A stretch of DNA of 64,000 bases from Dongia_B sp035539215. GTDB taxonomy: Bacteria > Pseudomonadota > Alphaproteobacteria > Dongiales > Dongiaceae. Below are positions 1 to 8,234 of the stretch, in pieces (the stretch's first letter is position 1; each line of letters begins with the position of its first letter). The position numbers and the translations under genes were made by a program. Location of the stretch: assembly GCA_035539215.1 (NCBI GenBank), contig DATLIX010000183.1, positions 1-64,000 on the forward strand. Direction: 5' to 3'. The notes below the pieces were generated by a model. The model saw nothing but the letters and a program-made list of their open reading frames with translations. It ran no database searches and had not been told where the DNA came from.

Positions 1-1077
1 CGTCTGCGTGGCGTTCTCCGCATTCTGCTTGATGTTCGAGGCCATCTCCTCCATCGAGGACGAGGCTTCCTCCGCCGACGAAGCCTGCTCCGTCGCACCC
101 TGCGACAGCTCCTCGGCGCTCGACGACAGCTCCTGGCTGCCCGCCGACACGTTGTCCGCCGCGCTCAGCGCCTCGGAAACAACGCCGCGCAGCTTTTCCA
201 GCATGCGCTCCAGGGCGATGCCCAGCGTGTCCTTTTCCGACAGGCGGTGAATGTCGACGGTCAGATCGCCGGCCGCGATCGAATCGGCGACTTCGGCCGT
301 GGCGCGCAGATTGGCGGTCATGCCGTTCAGCGCATCGACCAGGTCCCTGATCTCGTCATTGCTGCGGACCTCGATATTCTGTCCGAGATCGCCGATCGCC
401 ACGGCATTGGCGAGCGAAATCGCCTTGCCGAGGCCCCGGCTGATCAGGAGGCTGATCCAGATCCCGGCGACGAGCGCCACCAGAAGCGAGAGCACAACGG
501 CGGTTATCAACAGCATGCGCTGCTGCGCATAATCGTCTTCGGCGTCCGATTTTGCCTGAACCATCTGGCTGCGGTTGAATTCGACGATATCGGCCAGAAC
601 GGCATCCAGCTGTTTTACCAGGTCGCGACCCTGGCCTTCGGAGATCGGCTCCGCCGTTTCGCGGTTATTGACGCCGCTGGCCATGAGGTCGCGCATCTTG
701 TCCTGGACCGGGACCCATTGCTGCCAGAGGTTCATGAAGCTGGTAAGCTTCTGCTTGCCTTCGCCCGATGAGAGATCGTGCAGCTTGTCTTCCTGCGCCA
801 ACAGGTCCTGCCGCAGCTTCGGCAACTGGCCGCTGAAATCGGCGACCTGCTGCTCGTTGTCGGCCATGATCATGTTCTTCTCGACCCTGATCAGAGCCCC
901 CAGCTTGATCGCGATGTCCTGCGCCAGTTCGACCTCCTGCGCCGGGCCGTCGACGAGATCGTCGACCGAGTCACGCAAGGTCGAGAGACCACTGATGCCG
1001 AAGCCGGCCATCACGGCCGACAGGGTGATGACGACGGCAAATGTAATGCCGAGCTTAGCCTTGATTGTAAGACGCAT
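1..1077 (-). CDS. Methyl-accepting chemotaxis protein (3' end beyond window)
   Basis: Chemoreceptor that passes ligand signals to CheA/CheW at the inner membrane. The frame opens at an ATG (1075-1077) and runs off the left edge, so about 359 residues are visible. There is an N-terminal membrane helix (about 7-29), a helical periplasmic region resembling a four-helix-bundle ligand domain, and a second membrane helix around 190-210. HAMP-like sequence follows (IGDLGQNIEV, then AAGDLTVDIH), then the start of the signalling coiled coil with Ser/Ala/Glu-rich methylation-type segments (SSSAEELSQGATEQASSADE). It lies about 40 bp downstream of cheW in the same direction, so it is probably the receptor wired to this operon. 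The cytoplasmic hairpin tip is outside the window. The ligand cannot be predicted. Confidence 0.93.
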   Translation of the reverse strand, partial: MRLTIKAKLGITFAVVITLSAVMAGFGISGLSTLRDSVDDLVDGPAQEVELAQDIAIKLGALIRVEKNMIMADNEQQVADFSGQLPKLRQDLLAQEDKLHDLSSGEGKQKLTSFMNLWQQWVPVQDKMRDLMASGVNNRETAEPISEGQGRDLVKQLDAVLADIVEFNRSQMVQAKSDAEDDYAQQRMLLITAVVLSLLVALVAGIWISLLISRGLGKAISLANAVAIGDLGQNIEVRSNDEIRDLVDALNGMTANLRATAEVADSIAAGDLTVDIHRLSEKDTLGIALERMLEKLRGVVSEALSAADNVSAGSQELSSSAEELSQGATEQASSAEEASSSMEEMASNIKQNAENATQT

Positions 1078-1116
1078 GTTCCCCTCCTCCCGTTCGCATC
1101 GAGCCGATCGGCCGCA

Positions 1117-1632
1117 TCATGCGGCGCTTTGATCCAGACCCGACGCGCCGAAGCCGCCCCCGGCTTCCTCGTTATCCGCAAAAATGCGATCGATATCCAA
1201 AATGGCGACAAACTCCGCCCCCCGCTTGCCGATACAGCGGACGAATTCCGGCCGCCATTTCATGCCGAGCTTGGGCGTATCCTGCAGCACGGCGGCGGTC
1301 AGTTCCGTCACCTCATTCACCTTGTCGGCAAGGATGCCGACCGTGACCTTCTCTCCCTCCAGCATGACGTCGATCACCACGATGCGGGTATCGATCGTCG
1401 GCGGCGTCTGCGGCATGCCGAATTTCAGGCGCAGGTCCGCCAGCGGCACGACCTTGCCCCGGACATTCACCAGACCGTTGATGAAGGGATGACTGCCCGG
1501 TACTTCAGTGACCTGTGTCTGGTCGAGAATTTCGTAAACCTGGGTCGCCTCGAGCGCGAACATCTCGCCCTGCAGCTCCAAGGTCAGGACTTCCATTGCG
1601 CCTTTTTCGATCGCAGCCATCGCTTCCCCCAT
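1117..1632 (-). CDS. cheW: Chemotaxis adaptor protein CheW
   Basis: Scaffold linking chemoreceptors to the CheA kinase in the cytoplasmic array. The protein has 171 residues and the usual CheW length and pattern: a beta-barrel beginning EVLTLELQGEMFALEA, the receptor/CheA interface motif INGLVNVRGKVVPLADL (about 51-67), and a second half with VGILADKVNEV and FVAILDIDRIF. The C-terminal tail is Gly/Ala-rich. It starts 5 bp after the cheA stop and is followed by the chemoreceptor gene, which fits one chemotaxis operon. An alternative start at Met5 (MAAIEK) would shorten it by four residues. The family call is secure. Confidence 0.95.
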   Translation of the reverse strand: MGEAMAAIEKGAMEVLTLELQGEMFALEATQVYEILDQTQVTEVPGSHPFINGLVNVRGKVVPLADLRLKFGMPQTPPTIDTRIVVIDVMLEGEKVTVGILADKVNEVTELTAAVLQDTPKLGMKWRPEFVRCIGKRGAEFVAILDIDRIFADNEEAGGGFGASGLDQSAA

Positions 1633-1637
1633 TTTTC

Positions 1638-3752
1638 CTAGCCGACGGCCCGCAGCCGCTCGTCGCGATGCTGTCCCCGTGCCACCAGATGGGCGACTTC
1701 CAGGATCAGCGCGACCGTACCGTCGCCAAGAATGGTGGCGCCGGAGAAAGTGCCGACCTGCGCATGCAGCTTGGACAGAGACTTGATGACGGTCTGATGG
1801 TCGCCGATGACCTGGTCGACCACCAGGCCGACCCGCATGTCACCGGAAGAGACGATCACCACCTTCTGGAACGGATCGGGCGGTTGTTGCGTGGCGAACA
1901 TCTCGCGCAGGCGTAAAAACGGCACCAGATCGCCGCGGATGTTGAGGAAATTGCGGCCGCGCGAGCGTTGTTCTTCGACCGGCGGCAGTTCCACGCATTC
2001 TTCCACCGCCGACAGCGGGATGACATAGCGGCCGGCGCCGACTCGTACCAGCAGGCCGTCGATGATCGCCAGGGTCAGCGGCAGGCTCAAGGTGATAACC
2101 GTCCCCTGGCCCGGCGTGCTGGCGATATCGATGCTGCCGCGCAGGCCTTCGACGGTCTTCTTCACCACGTCCATGCCGACGCCGCGCCCCGAGAGATTGG
2201 TCACCTGGCTGGCGGTCGAGAATCCCGGCTGGAAGATCAGCTGGAAGAGTTCGGCATCGGAAAGCTTCGTCCCGGGCACCAGCAGGCCGTTTTCTTCGGC
2301 CTTGGTCTGGATACGCTGACGGTCGAGGCCGCGCCCGTCATCGGTGATCGAGATGAAGACCCGGTCGCCGCTATGGCGCGCCGAAAGATGGATGTTACCC
2401 TGCGGCTGCTTTCCGGCTTCCAGACGCTGCTGCGCCGCTTCCAGACCGTGATCGATGGAATTGCGGATGAGATGGATCAGCGGATCGTTGAGACGTTCGA
2501 TGACTGTCTTGTCGAGTTCGGTTTCCTCGCCGCTGGTGGTCAGGGTGATCTCCTTGCCGAGTTCAGTGGCAAGGTCATGGACAAGGCGGCGGAAGCGGCC
2601 GAAGAGCGAGGCGATCGGCATCATGCGGACGCCCATCGTGGTGTCGCGCAGTTCCAAGGCGAGGCGCTCGATTTCCTCGGCGATCGCCTTGACCTGCACG
2701 TCGGTGGTGGAGGCCGCAACCTGCTTCAGCCGCGACTGGGCGATGACCAGCTCGCCGACGCGGTCCATCAATTCGTCCAGTCGCTCGGCGGGAACGCGAA
2801 TGCTGCCGCCGGCGCCGCCCTTGGTCTGGGCGCCTTCCGATTTGGCGCCCGCACCCTCACGGCGCGGCGGCGGCGCGACAGCTTTCGCCGGGGCGGAGAC
2901 CGCGGCTTGGGCGGTTGTCGGCGCTTCCGCAACCGGCATGGCCCCGGCGGCCGCAACAGCGTCAGTCGGCCGGGACGCGGGCAGGCTGTCAGCGACGGCG
3001 GCGTCGCCCGTCACCTGCTCGATCGACAATTCCATGTCGTCGAGGACGAAGAGAAAGACATCCTCGATCGCCGCTTTCGCCTTGCTGGTGACGAGACGCA
3101 CCTCCCAGCCGATATGGCAGTCGAAGGGATCCAGTTCTTCCAGCGGCGGCACCCGATCCGTGAGGGCGATGATGCGCGCCTCGCCCAGGGCCGCCAGTTC
3201 GTCGAGCAGCAGCAGGGGATTGGTGCCGGTCGCCATGCAATCCTTCGGCAGGCGCAGGCGGATGCGCCAGGCAGTCGGCGCGACATCGCTTTCCTTGCCA
3301 TCCGTCGCCGGCAGCGGCGCGGCGGCAGGATCGACGGAAGCGGGTTGACTGTCGCCACCCGGGGCTGTTCCGTTGGACGCGGCATCGACCGCGCGTTCAA
3401 GGCGGCTGAGAAGCTCCCCGCCCTGGGCCTCGGTGGCGTTGCCGGGATTTTCGATCAGGTTGCGGATATGGTCCTTGGCCGCGAGGGCGACGGTGACCAT
3501 GTCCGCCGTCAGCGGCACCGTGCCTTTGCGCACGAGATCAAAGGCCGTCTCCACATAATGCGTGAAGGCGGCAACGGCATCGAAGCCGAACATGGAGCCG
3601 GATCCCTTGATCGTATGCAGCGCGCGAAACGTGCTGTCGATCAGATCCTGGTCCTGCTGGCGGTCCGACAAATCGAGCAATGCCTGCTCGAGGTGGTCCA
3701 GCAGTTCCTGGGCCTCCTGGCGGAATAATTCCGATGGGTCCTGTCCGCTCAT
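1638..3752 (-). CDS. cheA: Chemotaxis histidine kinase CheA
   Basis: Autophosphorylating kinase that donates phosphate to CheY. It has 704 residues. The N-terminal HPt domain carries the phospho-accepting His in ALHTIKGSGSMFGF (His46). A P2-like alpha/beta segment spans about 190-260, then comes a Pro/Ala-rich linker. The dimerisation helix pair starts near RVPAERLDELMDRVGELVIAQS. The ATPase domain has an N box (HLIRNSIDHGLE), a G1 box (DDGRGLD) and a G2 box (LSGRGVGMDVV). A CheW-like P5 domain ends the protein. Its ATG overlaps the cheY TGA, so translation is probably coupled. No CheB or CheR is visible; they could lie left of the window. Confidence 0.97.
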   Translation of the reverse strand: MSGQDPSELFRQEAQELLDHLEQALLDLSDRQQDQDLIDSTFRALHTIKGSGSMFGFDAVAAFTHYVETAFDLVRKGTVPLTADMVTVALAAKDHIRNLIENPGNATEAQGGELLSRLERAVDAASNGTAPGGDSQPASVDPAAAPLPATDGKESDVAPTAWRIRLRLPKDCMATGTNPLLLLDELAALGEARIIALTDRVPPLEELDPFDCHIGWEVRLVTSKAKAAIEDVFLFVLDDMELSIEQVTGDAAVADSLPASRPTDAVAAAGAMPVAEAPTTAQAAVSAPAKAVAPPPRREGAGAKSEGAQTKGGAGGSIRVPAERLDELMDRVGELVIAQSRLKQVAASTTDVQVKAIAEEIERLALELRDTTMGVRMMPIASLFGRFRRLVHDLATELGKEITLTTSGEETELDKTVIERLNDPLIHLIRNSIDHGLEAAQQRLEAGKQPQGNIHLSARHSGDRVFISITDDGRGLDRQRIQTKAEENGLLVPGTKLSDAELFQLIFQPGFSTASQVTNLSGRGVGMDVVKKTVEGLRGSIDIASTPGQGTVITLSLPLTLAIIDGLLVRVGAGRYVIPLSAVEECVELPPVEEQRSRGRNFLNIRGDLVPFLRLREMFATQQPPDPFQKVVIVSSGDMRVGLVVDQVIGDHQTVIKSLSKLHAQVGTFSGATILGDGTVALILEVAHLVARGQHRDERLRAVG

Positions 3753-4117
3753 GCGCCCAGCACTTTCTTGACGACGGCGATCAGTTGTTCCTGCTGGAAG
3801 GGCTTGGTGATCCAGCCTGTGGCACCCGCCGCCTTTGCCTCGGCCTTGAGCTGCGCATCGGATTCCGTCGTCAGGAACAGGATCGGCACGCCTTTATAGG
3901 CCGGCAGCTGGCGCAATTCCTTGATCAGGGCGAGGCCGTTCATCACCGGCATGTTGAGATCGGTCATCACCATGTCGACCTGGGAGGCGCGCGCTTTGGC
4001 AAGGCCTTCCGACCCGTCATTCGCCTGAATCACCTGATAGCCGGCGCCGGTGAGAGTCAGTTTGACCATCTGCCGCACGCTGGCGGAATCGTCGACGCTA
4101 AGAATGGTCTTACTCAT
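3749..4117 (-). CDS. cheY: Chemotaxis response regulator CheY
   Basis: Single-domain receiver that carries phosphate from CheA to the flagellar switch. The chosen start (4117) gives 122 residues beginning MSKTILSVDD, the normal CheY size; the frame extends 12 codons upstream but those add nothing recognisable. The acidic pair is Asp9/Asp10, the phospho-acceptor is Asp53 in VMTDLNMPVMNG, the switch Thr lies in FLTTESD, and the conserved Lys is Lys105 in ITKPF. The start overlaps the end of the STAS gene by 8 bp and the stop overlaps the cheA ATG, so it sits in a tightly coupled operon. All catalytic residues are intact. Confidence 0.95.
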   Translation of the reverse strand: MSKTILSVDDSASVRQMVKLTLTGAGYQVIQANDGSEGLAKARASQVDMVMTDLNMPVMNGLALIKELRQLPAYKGVPILFLTTESDAQLKAEAKAAGATGWITKPFQQEQLIAVVKKVLGA

Positions 4118-4457
4118 GATGGGTGGTTCCTTGGATCCAGAAGAGATCGTCATTGTCGGGGTCGTCGGCCGCGCCGGACAGGAAACCGCTGCGCATCAGC
4201 AGCTGCAGAAGGGCGCCACTGGCGGGGCGGTCGAGCGATACGTTCATCCCGAGCTGTGCGGCGCTTTTGCGGCAGGCGACGACCAGTTGCAGCAGGCTGA
4301 GATCGGCCTCTGCCAGGGCATCGCATTTGATCACGAGAGATTGGCCCGGCCGCAGATGGCTGAGCATTTGGCCGCGAAAATCGGCCGCGGAACGGAGCGT
4401 GACAGATGCCGGAAGGTCGAGAACGGAACCGCTCGAAGCTTGCGCCAAGTCTTCCAT
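4110..4457 (-). CDS. STAS-domain protein heading the chemotaxis operon
   Basis: Small soluble protein of 115 residues with a STAS-like (sulfate transporter/anti-sigma antagonist) fold: an N-terminal beta strand region (LPASVTLRSAADFRGQMLSHLRP), a central LVIKCDALAEADLSLLQLVVACRKSA, and a C-terminal helix near LLQLLMRSGF. The second segment resembles the strand-helix that normally carries a phosphorylatable Ser, here in an ADLSLLQL context. A good ribosome site (CAGGAAAT) lies just before the ATG. It is the first gene of the che operon, and STAS proteins of this type often accompany CheA/CheY clusters in alphaproteobacteria. Its exact job is unknown; an antagonist or scaffold role is inferred. 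Confidence 0.8.
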   Translation of the reverse strand: MEDLAQASSGSVLDLPASVTLRSAADFRGQMLSHLRPGQSLVIKCDALAEADLSLLQLVVACRKSAAQLGMNVSLDRPASGALLQLLMRSGFLSGAADDPDNDDLFWIQGTTHHE

Positions 4458-4870
4458 ATTTCCTGCTACTTCTACACTCAGGTGTGAATGCAGCGGTATT
4501 CTAGGTTTTAAAGCGTGAACAAGTTATTAGCGACTTCTGTCCTGCTGAGGGGCGAGACAGGACGTCTCTACATGCCGGATCTGCAAATTGGGTATGGAGA
4601 AAATGCCGAGCGAACGGCGGCCGGCGCCAGTCGAAATTGAGCCAAATGTGCGACAAATTTGGCGGCCGGCTATCAGCTGGCCAGGTAATGCGCCATGTGC
4701 GGCGGCGGAGTGCGGCGGCGGAGCCCGCCGGCTCGAACAAAGACGCAAGATGCATGCAGCTTTCGCACGCTCATGGGGACGGCATGAAGAGGACATGGGG
4801 CGCGGTGCCCTCTTCATGCCGCGATGTCGCCGCAAGCCGTGGCGATTCTTCTTACATATATAGAGCGCAG
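4458..4870. other. 413-bp intergenic region: che operon leader and acyl-CoA synthetase trailer
   Basis: No convincing gene; short open frames here lack ribosome sites and resemblance to known families. It should contain the promoter of the chemotaxis operon, read leftward. A small interrupted palindrome ACAC-tcag-GTGT lies at 4474-4485 just upstream of the STAS gene, and GCCAAAT/ATTTGGC arms sit at 4641-4647 and 4657-4663. A strong 13-bp inverted repeat at 4780-4821 is listed separately. No clear -35/-10 pair was identified. Confidence 0.6.
4780..4821 (-). terminator. 13-bp inverted repeat downstream of acyl-CoA synthetase gene
   Basis: CGGCATGAAGAGG at 4780-4792 pairs perfectly with CCTCTTCATGCCG at 4809-4821 around a 16-nt loop. 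It begins about 50 bp beyond the stop of the leftward gene ending at 4871, a position that fits transcript termination or 3'-end protection. No T-tract follows, so it is not a textbook intrinsic terminator; a protein-binding site is also possible. Confidence 0.4.
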
Positions 4871-6469
4871 CTATCGCGACGCGGCGACAAGCTCGACCTC
4901 GTCATATCCCGCCGCCATCGCGATCAACCGTTGCCGGTCGACTTTGCCATGGGCGTTTCGCGGAATCTCGTCAATGATCAGCAGGGCCTCGGGCGTCTTG
5001 TAGTCGGCTACCCGCGCGAGCAGGCTGGTGCGAATGGCTTCAAGGCCGATGTCGTCGGTATCGGGCATCAGCTTGACGAAACCGACCACGCGCTGGCCGA
5101 GGATCATATCCGGCACGCCGACGACAGCCGCCTCTTGGACGGCGGGATGAGCAATCAGGGCATGTTCGACCTCGACGGGCGCGATCTTGGCGCCATCCCG
5201 GACGATGATGTCCTTCTTGCGCCCGACGAACCACAACTCATCGGCCTCGCCCTGGCGCATGAGATCGCCGGTATGGAACCAGCCATCGTTGTCGACCGGC
5301 ACCAGGTCCTCCGGTCCCGCCCAATAACCCGACGCCACATGCGCGCCGCGGAGCAGCAATTCGCCGACCGCGCCACGGACCACCGGCGCGCCGCTGTCGT
5401 CGACAAGGCGGAATTCCGCCTCTTGCCGGATGCGGCAGACCGGCCCGGACTGCAGACCATAGAGTGTCGAGCCAGCGGCCTCCGTGGCCTGCCAGAAGGA
5501 ACGCAAGGGAACGCCGAAATAGTGGGGGAACAGGTTCTGCAAATGAGCAGGACAGATATCGCCGCCGCTCAGGCAGGTCCGCAGCGAACTCATCTTGCGC
5601 GGCTGCGCCTGCTGGCGCTCCAGCAGGGCGGCGAACATCCACGGCAGCAGCGGCAAGGTGCTGCAATGATAATGCTCGATCGCGTCCAGCACCGGATCCG
5701 CCTTGAAACGCTCGAACAGAACGAGCGGCATGCCGCAATGGATCGCCGCGAGAAAGATGAAAAGGCCGCTGGCATGAACCATTGGCAGGGCCGCGATGCC
5801 GATCTGGTCGGCATCGAAACCCAGTTCACGGAAGGTCGCGGCGGCGGTAGCCAGACTCTCCTGCGTATGGACGACGAGTTTGGCCTCACCAGTCGCGCCG
5901 GCGGTAGAGAGCAGAACCGCGGGCGCCTGCGGATCCGGTTTGACGGCAATCGGATCACTGGTCGCATCGCCAAATAAGGCGGTCCAACGCTGAGCCATGC
6001 GATCAGTTACCGCCCGGATCGGCCCGCCGACGACGAAGCGGCCTTCATAAGGCAGAACGGCGGCGTCGAAATTGGCGACCCGGCCATAAAAATCAAGCTG
6101 GCCGATATAGAGCGCCGGTTTAAGGCGTCGCAGGAGCGCCGCCAGCTCGGTGGATTGCAACCGGGTATTCAAGGGGACCGCAATGGCGCCGATGCGGAAG
6201 CAGGCATAGTAGGCGAGGACCAGCTCCGGCACATTGGCCATATGCAGGACAACCCGGTCGCCCTTCTTGATGCCCCGCGCCAGCATTCCGCGGGCAAGGC
6301 GCGCACTTTCCGCCGCCAGGCGACTATAGGTCCAGCCCTCTCGATCCTGGATGAAAGCAACCGCATCGGGGCGCGCCTGCGCATGACCGATCAATGCAGC
6401 CAAAGGTGTCGTCACCATCTTGCTCTCCAACAAAGTTGTGATCAGGCGGTCAAAAGCGGACGTCATCAT
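4871..6469 (-). CDS. AMP-dependent acyl-CoA synthetase/ligase family protein
   Basis: ANL-superfamily adenylating enzyme of 532 residues, expected to activate a carboxylic acid with ATP and couple it to CoA. The motifs appear in order: phosphate loop LLSTAGATGEAKLV (about 187-199, a variant of the usual SGTTGxPKG), WQATEA (326-331), HTGDL (399-403), GRKKDIIVRDG hinge region (416-426) and the catalytic Lys509 in NAHGKVDR. The ATG overlaps the stop of the upstream oxidoreductase (ATGA), so the two are probably made together; Met18 is an alternative start. The substrate is not readable. The phosphate loop is less canonical than in typical fatty-acyl or benzoate ligases, so specificity may be unusual. 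Confidence 0.87.
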   Translation of the reverse strand: MMTSAFDRLITTLLESKMVTTPLAALIGHAQARPDAVAFIQDREGWTYSRLAAESARLARGMLARGIKKGDRVVLHMANVPELVLAYYACFRIGAIAVPLNTRLQSTELAALLRRLKPALYIGQLDFYGRVANFDAAVLPYEGRFVVGGPIRAVTDRMAQRWTALFGDATSDPIAVKPDPQAPAVLLSTAGATGEAKLVVHTQESLATAAATFRELGFDADQIGIAALPMVHASGLFIFLAAIHCGMPLVLFERFKADPVLDAIEHYHCSTLPLLPWMFAALLERQQAQPRKMSSLRTCLSGGDICPAHLQNLFPHYFGVPLRSFWQATEAAGSTLYGLQSGPVCRIRQEAEFRLVDDSGAPVVRGAVGELLLRGAHVASGYWAGPEDLVPVDNDGWFHTGDLMRQGEADELWFVGRKKDIIVRDGAKIAPVEVEHALIAHPAVQEAAVVGVPDMILGQRVVGFVKLMPDTDDIGLEAIRTSLLARVADYKTPEALLIIDEIPRNAHGKVDRQRLIAMAAGYDEVELVAASR

Positions 6470-7908
6470 CCGTGCTCCGGAAGAACCGTCTTGCGGGCAA
6501 CGCGCGCGGTGCGCGCCGGCAGCGGCATGTTGTCGGGCGTCAGGCGGGGCAAAGGCGTCGCGCAGAACATGCCGTCGGGATCGACGCGCCGCTTGATATC
6601 CAGCAGCCGGACGAGATTGCTGCCATAGGCGCGGGCAATCTGCTCGTGATGGTCCGGTCCCAGCATGTTGGGATAGCCGCCCGGCAACGCCGAAGCAGCC
6701 AGGCTTTGCGAAATGGTCTTCGCCCAGTTGCGATGAATGCTGCCGTCATCGCCCTCCGTCGGCTCCCAGCAGGCTATGACTTCGAACAGGAAGTGTTCCT
6801 GGCGCAAGCCGAAGGCCGTGTTGCCGAGGGGCACGCGGGCCGCTGCGCCATGAAAGTGATGCAGGACGATGGCCGTATGCGGTGACGTCCTGGTACTGCC
6901 CGCCGCGACGATCGAGGAGATGGCCTGCGATGTCAGTGCGGGAAGCCAGCGCGACTGTGCAGCATAGTGGCGGCCGGCAACAACCTGGGCATCGAACAGG
7001 CCCAGCAGGGAAGCGTAGCTCCGTGGCGCGATGTCGACCGCGACCGGCGTGCCCAGCCGGCACAAGCCGGCCATGATCTGCTCGCCGCGGCTGCGCTCGC
7101 CGCTCCAGCAAGGGGCGAGGAACAGCAGCGGATTGCCTGCGGGGCCGGACACGACGCCGCTGATGACCGACAGTTCGTCGGGCGCCCAGCCCGCCGCCTC
7201 AGCATAGCCGCGCAGGACCATCTCCGCCTCGAACCAGGGAAACAGGATGATGCCGGCGATCACCTGGGGCAGTTCGTGCAATCGAAGATGCAGGGCCGTG
7301 ACGACGCCGAGATTACCGCCGCCGCCACGCAGCGCCCAGAACAGATCGGTGTTCTTCATGGCATCGGCGGTGACCAGCCGTCCATCGGCCAGCACCACCT
7401 CGGCGCCGATCGTGTTATCGAGGGCCAGACCGTATTTGGCGCAAAGCGGTCCGTAGCCGCCCCCCAGCGTGAGGCCGGCGAGGCCGACAGTGCCGACCGC
7501 GCCGGTGACCGCAACGAGACCGTGTGGAGCAGCGGCCTCGATCAGGTCGGCGGCAAGAGCGCCGCCCTCAACCCTGGCAGTTCGCGCTTTGGTATCGATT
7601 TCCACCCCGCGCATGCCGGAGAGATCGATCACCAGCCCATCGGGACGCAGCGCCCGGCCGGCCCAATCATGTCCGCCGCCACGGACCGAAAGAGCGACAC
7701 CGTACTGGCGCGCGGCCTGGACTGCCAATTGGACATCGCGCGACGTCTCGCAGCGCGCGAACAGCGCCGGCCGGTGATCGACGGCACCATTCCAAATGCG
7801 CCGAGCAGCCGCATAGCCGCTGTCTTCCGGCGATATGACGCTGCCCTGCATCTGCCCGCGCAGCTGTCTCGCCGCGGCCAGTCCGGCTGTTGCAATCAGG
7901 TCCCACAT
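6466..7908 (-). CDS. FAD-binding oxidoreductase, berberine-bridge-enzyme type
   Basis: Flavoprotein oxidase of the PCMH/BBE family, 480 residues. The N-terminal FAD domain contains SVRGGGHDWAG, in which His80 is the residue that normally binds FAD covalently, followed by GGGYGPLCAKYGLALDN (about 152-168). The C-terminal BBE segment ends with the typical LLDIKRRVDPDGMF. There is no clear signal peptide, although the start is hydrophobic. A strong ribosome site (GGGAGAG) precedes the ATG. The gene overlaps the downstream acyl-CoA synthetase, suggesting sequential action on one substrate or in a small secondary-metabolite route. Bacterial relatives oxidise sugars, alcohols or polyketides, so the substrate is open. 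Confidence 0.88.
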   Translation of the reverse strand: MWDLIATAGLAAARQLRGQMQGSVISPEDSGYAAARRIWNGAVDHRPALFARCETSRDVQLAVQAARQYGVALSVRGGGHDWAGRALRPDGLVIDLSGMRGVEIDTKARTARVEGGALAADLIEAAAPHGLVAVTGAVGTVGLAGLTLGGGYGPLCAKYGLALDNTIGAEVVLADGRLVTADAMKNTDLFWALRGGGGNLGVVTALHLRLHELPQVIAGIILFPWFEAEMVLRGYAEAAGWAPDELSVISGVVSGPAGNPLLFLAPCWSGERSRGEQIMAGLCRLGTPVAVDIAPRSYASLLGLFDAQVVAGRHYAAQSRWLPALTSQAISSIVAAGSTRTSPHTAIVLHHFHGAAARVPLGNTAFGLRQEHFLFEVIACWEPTEGDDGSIHRNWAKTISQSLAASALPGGYPNMLGPDHHEQIARAYGSNLVRLLDIKRRVDPDGMFCATPLPRLTPDNMPLPARTARVARKTVLPEHG

Positions 7909-8234
7909 GATGCTCTCCCACTCCCGTTGAAGGTCAGCTTGCGCTTCGCAGCACGGCCGGGCTTGGCTGGCTGAAGGCCAGCGCGCCGGGGCTGTCGATC
8001 GTCCCCACTGCCGGACATTTCTGCCCGCTGACTCGCGATGCTGATAAGTTGGGAACAGGCCGTTACGACCGCATTTCAGGGCCGGGAAAAAACGTTACCG
8101 CTGTAATGGGAAAATGGCGCCAAGCGTTCAACCGCCCCGCTTGCCGCAATCCGGCAGCCATCGGCGCCTGCGCCGGACCATATCAAGGCGACGTCGGGCG
8201 CAAGCGGCGAGAGGGCGTGCTGCGTGGTAGAGCG
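7909..8234. other. 326-bp intergenic region upstream of the FAD oxidoreductase
   Basis: Lies between the sensor kinase stop and the oxidoreductase start, both read leftward. It must hold the trailer of the former and the promoter of the latter. No hairpin followed by a T-tract and no convincing promoter hexamers were recognised. An open frame on the plus strand from 8049 has no ribosome site or recognisable domain and overlaps the kinase gene, so it was not called. Confidence 0.5.

Noticed and set aside
1968..3728. A 586-codon plus-strand frame opposite cheA
   Set aside because: CheA on the other strand is complete with all domains and is coupled to cheY; the frame is a GC-driven shadow.
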